A stretch of 15,686 nucleotides of DNA from Brachyspira catarrhinii (GTDB taxonomy: Bacteria; Spirochaetota; Brachyspiria; Brachyspirales; Brachyspiraceae): contig NZ_SJDU01000012.1 of the NCBI RefSeq assembly GCF_005518285.1, positions 1-15,686 of the forward strand, in the 5' to 3' direction. Within the stretch, counting starts at the first letter, position 1. Every line of letters begins with the position of its first letter. This document shows positions 9,951 through 15,686 of this stretch, piece by piece. The notes beneath the pieces were generated by a model, which was given only the letters and a program-made list of their open reading frames with translations, was not told where the DNA came from and did no database searches. Both the position numbers and the translations under genes were made by a program.

Positions 9951-9956
9951 TATAAT
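9951..9956 (+). promoter_or_regulatory. Candidate -10 box for the epimerase gene
   Basis: A perfect TATAAT lies 37 bases before the ATG at 9994. No convincing -35 hexamer sits 16-18 bases upstream, and the region is so AT-rich that such matches arise by chance. The rest of the 151-base gap after the giant gene holds no ORF and no clear terminator hairpin. Confidence 0.3.
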
Positions 9957-9960
9957 ATAA

Positions 9961-9974
9961 TTATTTTAAAATAA
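9961..9974 (+). promoter_or_regulatory. 14-bp perfect palindrome TTATTTTAAAATAA, candidate operator
   Basis: This perfect palindrome lies between the candidate -10 box and the Shine-Dalgarno of the epimerase gene, a typical repressor position. Its core ATTTTAAAAT also occurs at 9894-9903, 11178-11187 and 11204-11213. No regulator gene is in the window, so the operator role is inference only. Confidence 0.3.
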
Positions 9975-9993
9975 ATTAAATTTGGAAGTTTTT

Positions 9994-11178
9994 ATGAATA
10001 ATGAAAATAATTTATTAGAATTAAAAAAAGAATATTTATATATGCTTAAAGAAAATATTATTCCTTTTTGGCTAAAAAACGGAGTCGATAAAAAAAACGG
10101 CGGATATTGGACGGCGCTCGACAGAAAGGGAAATATTATAGACAGAGATAAATCGGTTTGGTTTCAGGGAAGATTCGCTTGGGTATTGTCTACTCTCTAC
10201 GCGGATTTTGAGAAAAAAGAAGAATATTTGGAATCGGCTAAATTGGGAATAGACTTTTTAGAAAAACATTGTTTCGACAAAGACGGAGACGGAAGAATGT
10301 TTTTTAGAGTAACGGAAGACGGAAAACGCGTCATAAAAAGATTAAGATATTATTTTTCGGAGACTTTTTGTATAATCGCTATGGCTTCGTATTCGAGAGC
10401 GAGCGGAGATAAAAGTTATATAACAAAAGCAAGAGAGCTTCTTGAAAAACTCGACAAAATTCAAAAGTTGTTGATTCCAAAATTCGACATTAATCAAAGA
10501 CCGACAATTTCTTTCGGACCTCCTATGATAATGCTTGCGACTGTTCAGGAATTGAGAAAAGCGGACGAAGAAAACAGAGAATATTATAACAAATATATAG
10601 ACGGACTTTTATCTCAAGTAAAAATATTTTTATACGAAGAGAAAAAAGCCGTTTTGGAACAATGCTCACCCGATGGAACTTTACAAGACCATTTTGAAGG
10701 CAGACAGCTAAACCCAGGACATGCTATTGAATCCTCTTGGTTTATATTGAGAGAAGCTATTGAAAGAGACAACGATAAAAATTTAATAGAGCTTGGAATA
10801 AAAATTTTCGACTGGATGTGGGAATGGGGCTGGGATAAAGAATACGGCGGAATAATACAGTTTATGGATGTTTTAGGCAAACCGAAAAGCGATTATTGGC
10901 ATGACATGAAATTCTGGTGGCCACAAACGGAAGCGGCGATTGCGACTCTTTACGCTTATTATTTCACTAAAGATAAAAAATATTTGGAAATGCATAATAT
11001 GGTAAAAGAATATACTAACAAATTTATAGATAAAGAGCATGGAGAATGGTTCGGTTATTTGCATAGAGACGGAAGCCTTTCGACCGATTTAAAAGGCAAT
11101 ATGTATAAAGGACCTTTTCATATTCCAAGAATGTATATGAAATGCGTTGAAATGATAGATTTGATAAATAAAAATTAA
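9994..11178 (+). CDS. N-acylglucosamine 2-epimerase (AGE/RnBP family)
   Basis: This cytoplasmic (alpha/alpha)6-barrel enzyme probably interconverts ManNAc and GlcNAc, the step after sialic acid cleavage. I chose ATG at 9994 (394 residues, normal for the family) because GGAAG at 9984-9988 is a good Shine-Dalgarno five bases upstream; the alternative TTG at 9982 overlaps that site. Family signatures are GGYW (36-39), VWFQGRFAW (55-63), NPGHAIESSWF (240-250), KFWWPQTEA (306-314) and KGPFHIPRMYM (372-382). R60, H243, E313 and H376 match in order and spacing the catalytic Arg57, His239, Glu308 and His372 that I recall for Anabaena AGE. It converges on the nan genes, which favours ManNAc over cellobiose as substrate, although cellobiose 2-epimerases are relatives. 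Together with NanA it would replace the NanK/NanE steps of E. coli. Confidence 0.9.
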   Translation: MNNENNLLELKKEYLYMLKENIIPFWLKNGVDKKNGGYWTALDRKGNIIDRDKSVWFQGRFAWVLSTLYADFEKKEEYLESAKLGIDFLEKHCFDKDGDGRMFFRVTEDGKRVIKRLRYYFSETFCIIAMASYSRASGDKSYITKARELLEKLDKIQKLLIPKFDINQRPTISFGPPMIMLATVQELRKADEENREYYNKYIDGLLSQVKIFLYEEKKAVLEQCSPDGTLQDHFEGRQLNPGHAIESSWFILREAIERDNDKNLIELGIKIFDWMWEWGWDKEYGGIIQFMDVLGKPKSDYWHDMKFWWPQTEAAIATLYAYYFTKDKKYLEMHNMVKEYTNKFIDKEHGEWFGYLHRDGSLSTDLKGNMYKGPFHIPRMYMKCVEMIDLINKN

Positions 11179-11190
11179 TTTTAAAATAAT

Positions 11191-11237
11191 GCTTGATTAA
11201 ACTATTTTAAAATAGAAAATCAAGCCTTTTATTTTTT
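11191..11237. terminator. Rho-independent terminator between convergent genes
   Basis: GCTTGATT (11191-11198) pairs with AATCAAGC (11218-11225), and the loop contains a further palindrome CTATTTTAAAATAG (11202-11215). On the + strand it is followed by CTTTTATTTTTT, which fits termination of the epimerase gene 12 bases after its stop. Read from the other strand it is also followed by a T-rich stretch, so it may stop the minus-strand nan transcript about 80 bases after the nanQ stop. Confidence 0.75.
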
Positions 11238-11303
11238 AATCGCCAAAATTATTTGTTAAAAAATTTACTATTACTAATAGAAAATAAACTTTTCAAACTC
11301 TCT

Positions 11304-11768
11304 TTAGGCTTTATAAGGAACTTTCACTATACCCTTTTTAACATGAGTTTTTCCCGTTTTCGGAGGAAGCCCCACTCTATGAGCGTCATAAGGAAGAAGA
11401 ATCAAAATATTTCCCTGCGACAAAGTCAAACGAACCGTCCCCTCGCCTTCCCAATTATGATAATCGGTTTTAATATCGTATTCTTTCGGTTTCAAATCGG
11501 AAGTGTTGGCAATAATATAATCTTCCGCTCCCTCGAAAATTATTTGAATATCGACAAACTGCAAATGAGATTCCCAAGGCGGATTGTCTTTATTGTCATA
11601 CTCCGTTATATTGATATAAGCGCCTTCGCAAATTTCATTATCGAGTTTATGCTGCCCGTTGGGAAGTTTTTTTAATTCCTCGTAATGCTCTCTCACATAA
11701 TTTTTTGCCTTCCATATTCTTTCATGGAATTCTTTATTAAATTCGCTTTTTATAGGTTTTAAAATCAT
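11304..11768 (-). CDS. nanQ: YhcH/YjgK/YiaL-family protein, probable N-acetylneuraminate anomerase
   Basis: This small cupin-like protein has 154 residues, the usual length for the DUF386 family. Signatures are NGQHKLD near residue 37, PWESHLQFVDIQIIFEGAE around 63-81, LPYDAHRVGL, and a C-terminal HVKKGIVKVP typical of the family. The histidines and acidic residues in these motifs are the likely metal or ligand site. In E. coli the family member NanQ (YhcH) speeds anomer interconversion of sialic acid in the cytoplasm, helping the lyase. The ATG at 11768 is preceded by AAGGA (11780-11776) seven bases upstream. It lies 49 bases after nanA on the same strand and is last in the presumed operon. 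Its neighbours favour sialic acid as substrate; other YhcH relatives act in other sugar pathways, so the exact substrate is inferred. Confidence 0.85.
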   Translation of the reverse strand: MILKPIKSEFNKEFHERIWKAKNYVREHYEELKKLPNGQHKLDNEICEGAYINITEYDNKDNPPWESHLQFVDIQIIFEGAEDYIIANTSDLKPKEYDIKTDYHNWEGEGTVRLTLSQGNILILLPYDAHRVGLPPKTGKTHVKKGIVKVPYKA

Positions 11769-11798
11769 AATTTTATCCTTAATATTTTTTATAGATTA

Positions 11799-11827
11799 AT
11801 TATACTATATTAAACGATTATTTTAAA
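11799..11827 (-). promoter_or_regulatory. Possible internal promoter ahead of nanQ
   Basis: On the minus strand TTTAAA (11827-11822) is followed after 17 bases by a perfect TATAAT (11804-11799), about 30 bases before the nanQ ATG. The -35 is weak and overlaps the last codons of nanA. The short gap fits simple cotranscription equally well, so this is only a candidate secondary promoter. Confidence 0.3.
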
Positions 11828-12732
11828 CTTGATTTTGCATCTTCAATCATTTTATAGCAAATATCTATCTGTTTTTTATCGCTTTCTATAATATCGGCAA
11901 GAGGTTTTCTCACTCCGCCAATATCAATTCCCTGCTTTCTTAAAATCTCTTTCATTACCGCGTATAAATTTCCATGACAAGCGCACATGGCGTAAATTAT
12001 TCTGTCGATTTTAAATTGAATATCTTGAGCCTTTTTGAAATCGCATTCTCTAACCGATTTATCCGCCGCCAAAAACAACTCTGGCATAACTCCGTAAGTT
12101 CCGCCAATTCCTCCATCCGCTCCCATTATGCGTCCTCCTACAAATTGCTCGTCTGGACCGTTGAATATCACGCTATCGTCTCCCGCGACATCCTTAAACA
12201 TTTGAATATCTTGAACGGGCATCGAAGAATTTTTTACTCCTATAACATTCGGGTTTTCTCTCATTTTTTTATAAAGCGAAACTGTTAAAGAAACTCCCGC
12301 AAGTTGAGGAATATTATAAATTATAAAATCCGTATTCGGAGCCGCTTTACTCATATCGTTCCAATAATCCGCTATGGCGTAATCGGGCAAATGAAAATAA
12401 ATAGGAGGAATCGCGGCTATCGCGTCAACTCCCAATTTTTCCGCATGCGCCGCCAATTCTTCGCCGTCCGCCGTGTTATTGCAAGCTATATGAGCGATTA
12501 CCGTAATTTTACCTTTAGCCACTTCCATAACCGATTCGAGTATTAATTTTCTATCTTCTTTGCTTTGGTAAATACATTCGCCAGAAGAACCTCCGACATA
12601 CAAGCCTTTAACTCCCTTATCGATTAAAAATGAAGTAAATTTTTTAGCCCTTTCTTTGCTTACCTCTCCTTTATCGTCATAACAAGCGTAAAATGCGGGT
12701 ATGACGCCCCTATACTTTTCTAAATCTCTCAT
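11818..12732 (-). CDS. nanA: N-acetylneuraminate lyase
   Basis: This cytoplasmic class I aldolase splits N-acetylneuraminate into ManNAc and pyruvate through a Schiff base. Its 304 residues are normal for the DapA/NanA TIM-barrel family. Visible motifs are GGSSGE (47-52, the GxTGE-type carboxylate-binding loop), YNIP (139-142, catalytic tyrosine Y139), GVK (165-167, Schiff-base lysine K167) and GADGGIGGTYG (204-214). The last motif is close to the GADGGIGSTYN of true sialate lyases and argues against dihydrodipicolinate synthase, as does the setting between NanM-like and NanQ genes. ATG at 12732 has a strong GAAGGAG (12746-12740) seven bases upstream. The gene sits 195 bases downstream of the kelch gene; this largest gap in the operon holds an inverted repeat and an A-tract repeat that may affect its expression. 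Confidence 0.92.
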   Translation of the reverse strand: MRDLEKYRGVIPAFYACYDDKGEVSKERAKKFTSFLIDKGVKGLYVGGSSGECIYQSKEDRKLILESVMEVAKGKITVIAHIACNNTADGEELAAHAEKLGVDAIAAIPPIYFHLPDYAIADYWNDMSKAAPNTDFIIYNIPQLAGVSLTVSLYKKMRENPNVIGVKNSSMPVQDIQMFKDVAGDDSVIFNGPDEQFVGGRIMGADGGIGGTYGVMPELFLAADKSVRECDFKKAQDIQFKIDRIIYAMCACHGNLYAVMKEILRKQGIDIGGVRKPLADIIESDKKQIDICYKMIEDAKSSLK

Positions 12733-12768
12733 TGAAATTCTCCTTCGTCAGGCTATAAAGCTATGACA

Positions 12769-12797
12769 ATTTTTTATTTTTTTATTTTTTTATTTTT
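12769..12797 (-). repeat. A7T octamer tandem tract upstream of nanA
   Basis: On the + strand, runs of six, seven, seven and five T are separated by single A residues, giving about three units of an 8-base TTTTTTTA repeat. On the nanA coding strand it is A-rich and ends about 36 bases before the ATG. Such tracts can bend DNA, act like an UP element or vary in copy number by slippage. None of this is shown by the sequence alone. Confidence 0.6.
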
Positions 12798-12806
12798 ATA
12801 ATATTT

Positions 12807-12852
12807 GGACTGTCCCAAATAAAAAATTACAAATAATTATTTAGAACAGTCC
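12807..12852. repeat. 46-bp imperfect inverted repeat in the nanM-nanA gap
   Basis: GGACTGT (12807-12813) pairs with ACAGTCC (12846-12852). Inside, AAAT (12817-12820) pairs with ATTT (12839-12842), giving about 12 pairs in a 14-position stem around an AT-rich loop. It lies between two minus-strand genes, but the T-run follows it on the + strand (TATATTTTTTA), so it is a poor terminator for the operon. It could be a transcript-stabilising or processing hairpin between cistrons, or the paired ends of a decayed insertion element. Confidence 0.55.
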
Positions 12853-12927
12853 TATATTTTTTATTCAACTTTATTAAAACTTTATCTTGCATTATTTTAA
12901 ATTATTTTTTTATTATTCTTTTTAAAG

Positions 12928-14085
12928 TCATTTTGCAATTATCGTTCCAACAAACATTTTATCAGTTCTCACTCCCGCTTTAATCTCTCCGTTTATAGAA
13001 TAGATTTTATTTCCAATCAATAATAAAGCGGCTCCCGCGTTAGGGTCGAAAGGAGATTCTCCGATGCTTCTCCAACTGTCCGAATCCGCGTTATAAATCA
13101 ATATATCGCTATTGAATCTAAATTCGTAAGGGTCCATTCTAAAATAATGGTCTCTAAAGTTGGCAAGCTCTCTGCCTTGAAGACTTCCCAATTTTGCAAC
13201 GGCATCATCGAATATTTCTTTATTAACGCCGCCCATAACGAGCATTTCTTTTTCGTTTAATTTTATCGAATTACCGCCCGCAACGGTTAAAGCTTTTCCG
13301 TTTAACTCTACATCGGAAACTTTTTCCCAAGTATCGTTATCAAAATCGTATTTATAACCGTCAGTATAAGCCACATCTCCGTGTCCGCTAAAAACATATA
13401 AATTTCCGTTTAATATTTGTCCGACTAATTGCTGTCTGAAAGATTCTTGAGGAATTGGGGATAGTTCTTTTATTTCTTTTGAGGTTAAATCGTATTCGTA
13501 TAATCCGCTCGAGTTTCCGTTTCCTTTTGCTCCGCCCGCTATATATAATTTGCCGTTTCTTTCAACCGCGACTCCGTTTTGAAGAGTAAAAGGCAAGTCT
13601 CCTATTTTTTCGATATTCAATTTGCCGTTTTGCAAAGTGATAAATAATATATCGTCAGCGGCTTCTGAGTTAGGCGAACCTCCCAAATAATATACGCCGT
13701 CTTTTGTCGTAATCGAAGCGCCGTAGCCAATTTCGTTTTCCCAATTTATATGCTCTATAACTTCCAAACTTCCGTTTTTATCTTCGAGCAAATAAATGTC
13801 GGAATATGTTTTTCTCGCTCCGTTATTGAGAACGGAATCGTAAGGGAAATTTGCTCCTCCGCCGACTACTATATATTTTCCTTCCAATACGCCATGCAAT
13901 AAGCCCGCAGTTCCAATATTTCTATCCATTCCCGTTTGAGCGGGCAAATGTCCTCCCATTTCCCAGAGAATTTTTTTATCGACTTTGCTGTCCAATACAT
14001 TTGAATTGGAAGAATTATTTTCGCAACCGATTATGGATACAAAAACAAAGCTAATTATAATTATTGAATTTAATATATGTTTCAT
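12928..14085 (-). CDS. Kelch-repeat mutarotase lipoprotein, NanM-like (cyclically permuted family)
   Basis: This protein probably equilibrates anomers of released sialic acid outside the cytoplasm before uptake. The 385-residue product begins with MK, a hydrophobic stretch, and VSIIGC with C21 as the likely lipidated cysteine; the lax lipobox suits a spirochaete. Kelch-type strands with glycine pairs follow: YIVVGGGANFP (71-81), VYYLGG (131-136), LYIAGG (180-185), LYVFSGHGD (229-237), MLVMGG (281-286) and a final IYSINGE. The GTAGLLHGV (58-66) and GGGANFP block at the N-terminus is what I recall of the cyclically permuted mutarotase family (TIGR03548-type), a circular permutant of E. coli NanM/YjhT. 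GGAG (14097-14094) lies eight bases before the ATG, and the gap to the upstream symporter gene is 35 bases, so cotranscription is likely. The family call is firm; the sialic-acid substrate comes from context. Confidence 0.85.
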   Translation of the reverse strand: MKHILNSIIIISFVFVSIIGCENNSSNSNVLDSKVDKKILWEMGGHLPAQTGMDRNIGTAGLLHGVLEGKYIVVGGGANFPYDSVLNNGARKTYSDIYLLEDKNGSLEVIEHINWENEIGYGASITTKDGVYYLGGSPNSEAADDILFITLQNGKLNIEKIGDLPFTLQNGVAVERNGKLYIAGGAKGNGNSSGLYEYDLTSKEIKELSPIPQESFRQQLVGQILNGNLYVFSGHGDVAYTDGYKYDFDNDTWEKVSDVELNGKALTVAGGNSIKLNEKEMLVMGGVNKEIFDDAVAKLGSLQGRELANFRDHYFRMDPYEFRFNSDILIYNADSDSWRSIGESPFDPNAGAALLLIGNKIYSINGEIKAGVRTDKMFVGTIIAK

Positions 14086-14120
14086 AATTTTTACTCCATT
14101 TATTTTTTATTCTTACTTTT

Positions 14121-15650
14121 TTATTTTTTCATTAAACTTGAATAAGTTAAATTTTCAATTTTTTCTTTTTTAGGTTTTCCGCATATCAAAGAAGCGATTA
14201 AAGAAACCACAACTCCAACCACTATTATTAGGAACGAAACCAATATCTCGAATACGGGAGGCTTGCTATACGCTGGAATCAACATAGAAACTATTTTTGC
14301 AGGGTCCGTCAAATAGAAAGCCAAAATCGTTGACGCCGCAAAACCTATCCACACGGCAACCGTATTAACCTTATCGAAGAATATTCCAACCAAAATTACC
14401 GAAGCTATCGGTCCGCCCAAAAGTCCCGTTATCGCTTGGAAATAAAGATACATATCGCCCTGTCCTCCGTTCAAAAATCTAACGGCAAGCAATGTGCTTA
14501 TTAGTCCGACAATCCAACTTGAAGCTCTTGCAAAATTAAGTTTAAATTTGTCGCTTAAATCTGGTTTTAACTTTTCAAGTATATCTTTCGTCATACAAGT
14601 GGAAACCGAATTCAAACTTGAAGAGACTGTAGATTGAGCCGCCGCAAATATAGCCGCAATTACCAAACCAGAAATTCCGATTGGCAAATAATCCATAATG
14701 AAGTAAGGCAAAATAGCGTTTCCGTTTATTCCTTCGGGCAAAACCGCTTTTCCAGAATTGAAGAAAATATAACATGCCGAACCCATGCCGATAAATATAA
14801 TCGAACTTGTGCATGCCAAAGGAACATTTAAGAATAAACTTTTTTGAGCCTCTTTTTCATTTTTAGTAGTATTATATCTTTGAACTATATCCTGCCCTCC
14901 TATATATTGATAAATCGAACCGAAGAAAGCGCCGATTATCATAGCCCAAATAGTTTGTTTAGCTCCCGTCAAATCTATGGCGAAGAAATCGGGAGTTATC
15001 ATTTTATTGTCTCTCGCCAAAATTGAAAATCCCTCGCCCACTCCGACTGTGGCAAAACCGACTATTATAACGAGAAAAGCGCCCAATAGCAAAACGAGAG
15101 TTTGAATAGCGTCCGACCATAAAACCGCTTCCATTCCTCCAATCGAAGTATAGGCAACGCAGAATAATCCGACTAATAAAGTAACAACCATTGGATTTAA
15201 ATTTGGAAGAGCCTGAACCATAGCTAAAGTCGGAAGATATAGAACGACAGCCATTCTGATAATATGGAAAATTATAAAAGATAAACTTCCAAGCAATCTT
15301 ATGCTATAAGAAAATCTCGAACCCATCCATTCGTAAATAGTAGTCACTTTTAGCCTTCTGAAAAACGGAACGAATATAGCCGCAACGCAAATTATTATGA
15401 GAATTATTCCAAGCGGCGCCATTCCCAAAACCCAGCTATTATTGTAAATAGACGCTGGAACGGCAATAAAAGAAATCGAAGATAACGCCGTAGCGTAAAT
15501 ACTCATAGCCGTCACAATAGCGGGAACTCTCGCTCCAGCGTTAAAATAATCGTTTGTGGATTTAGTTCTTTTTGAAAACCAAAGTCCGATTAAAAACATA
15601 ATTAGGAAATACAAAAGTATTACAACCCAGTCAAACCAATGCCAAGCCAT
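14121..15650 (-). CDS. Sodium:solute symporter (SSS family), probable sialic acid transporter
   Basis: This inner-membrane LeuT-fold Na+ symporter of 509 residues has about 13 hydrophobic helices, the usual size. It starts MAWHWFDWVVILLYFLIMF, the short periplasmic N-terminus plus first helix typical of SSS members. Signatures are GGMEAVLWSDAIQ (171-183) and AAAQSTVSSSLNSVST (336-351), whose serines form the conserved Na2 sodium site. A53, L56, S57, S60 and R132 fall three positions before the Na+ and Neu5Ac ligands that I recall for Proteus mirabilis SiaT (Ala56, Leu59, Ser60, Thr63, Arg135). This supports sialic acid as substrate but needs an alignment. It is the first gene of the minus-strand cluster and has the strongest Shine-Dalgarno here. 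The C-terminal tail after the last helix (CGKPKKEK) is basic and cytoplasmic. Confidence 0.88.
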   Translation of the reverse strand: MAWHWFDWVVILLYFLIMFLIGLWFSKRTKSTNDYFNAGARVPAIVTAMSIYATALSSISFIAVPASIYNNSWVLGMAPLGIILIIICVAAIFVPFFRRLKVTTIYEWMGSRFSYSIRLLGSLSFIIFHIIRMAVVLYLPTLAMVQALPNLNPMVVTLLVGLFCVAYTSIGGMEAVLWSDAIQTLVLLLGAFLVIIVGFATVGVGEGFSILARDNKMITPDFFAIDLTGAKQTIWAMIIGAFFGSIYQYIGGQDIVQRYNTTKNEKEAQKSLFLNVPLACTSSIIFIGMGSACYIFFNSGKAVLPEGINGNAILPYFIMDYLPIGISGLVIAAIFAAAQSTVSSSLNSVSTCMTKDILEKLKPDLSDKFKLNFARASSWIVGLISTLLAVRFLNGGQGDMYLYFQAITGLLGGPIASVILVGIFFDKVNTVAVWIGFAASTILAFYLTDPAKIVSMLIPAYSKPPVFEILVSFLIIVVGVVVSLIASLICGKPKKEKIENLTYSSLMKK

Positions 15651-15655
15651 AAATA

Positions 15656-15663
15656 CCCTCCTT
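15656..15663 (-). promoter_or_regulatory. Strong Shine-Dalgarno for the symporter gene
   Basis: AAGGAGGG on the minus strand lies five bases before the ATG at 15650 and fixes the start. The operon promoter must lie beyond the window, because only 23 bases remain upstream. Confidence 0.85.
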
Positions 15664-15686
15664 ATAAATAATTTAATTTTTTTTAT

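Noticed and set aside
9982..9993. TTG start giving a longer epimerase
   Set aside because: The TTG overlaps the GGAAG Shine-Dalgarno at 9984-9988, which is ideally spaced for ATG 9994. The extra four residues add nothing conserved.
11269..11281. CTATTACTAATAG palindrome as a terminator of nanQ
   Set aside because: As a hairpin it would leave only about four AT-rich pairs around a workable loop. The GCTTGATT hairpin at 11191-11225 is much stronger.
11253..11675. A 140-codon + strand frame overlapping nanQ
   Set aside because: It lies antisense to a well-supported YhcH-family gene, and its translation is a compositionally odd R/F/I-rich shadow. The + strand frames within nanA, nanM and the symporter gene are the same.
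11818..12732. Dihydrodipicolinate synthase (dapA) for the lyase gene
   Set aside because: The GADGGIG-type motif near residue 204 and the nanM/nanQ neighbourhood fit sialate lyase better than lysine biosynthesis.
12733..12927. A possible small gene or riboswitch in the nanM-nanA gap
   Set aside because: No open frame with a ribosome site was seen, and apart from the inverted repeat and A7T tract there is no multi-helix structure that I could recognise as a known riboswitch.

Overview
The window is very AT-rich and looks like a Brachyspira (intestinal spirochaete) chromosome segment. This rests on base composition, strong A/T-ending codon bias, an almost endless low-complexity coiled-coil protein, and a sialic-acid catabolic gene set that fits a mucus-dwelling gut bacterium. 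The genus call is recognition and inference, not proof. It has two unrelated parts.

Part one (about 1-9842, + strand) is one open frame of up to 3264 codons. It encodes a giant, almost purely alpha-helical coiled-coil protein with very few prolines, long-period internal repeats and, at its extreme C-terminus, a small helix-turn-helix-like module. No signal peptide or membrane segment is visible. Its N-terminus is uncertain because the frame is coil-like right back to a stop at 24-26. About 2.1 kb inside the gene (roughly 600-2760) uses GAG/AAG/AGG codons far more than the flanks, so the gene looks mosaic.

Part two (9843-15686) is a sialic-acid (N-acetylneuraminate) use locus. On the minus strand, in transcription order from 15650 down to 11304, are an SSS-family Na+/solute symporter, a kelch-type cyclically permuted mutarotase made as a lipoprotein (NanM-like), N-acetylneuraminate lyase (NanA) and a YhcH/NanQ-family anomerase. 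Converging on them from the + strand is an N-acylglucosamine 2-epimerase (AGE/RnBP family). Together they suggest this route: envelope anomer conversion (NanM-like), Na+-driven import, cytoplasmic anomer conversion (NanQ), cleavage to ManNAc plus pyruvate (NanA), and direct epimerisation of ManNAc to GlcNAc (AGE). This resembles the kinase-late route known from Bacteroides rather than the E. coli NanK/NanE route. No sialidase, kinase, deacetylase or regulator lies in the window.

The intergenic stretches are short (35-195 bp). They hold a probable bidirectional terminator between the convergent genes, a 46-bp imperfect inverted repeat and an A7T octamer tract upstream of nanA, and a recurring ATTTTAAAAT/TTATTTTAAA palindromic motif that may be an operator or only AT-rich background. 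I saw no rRNA, tRNA, CRISPR array or intact mobile element.
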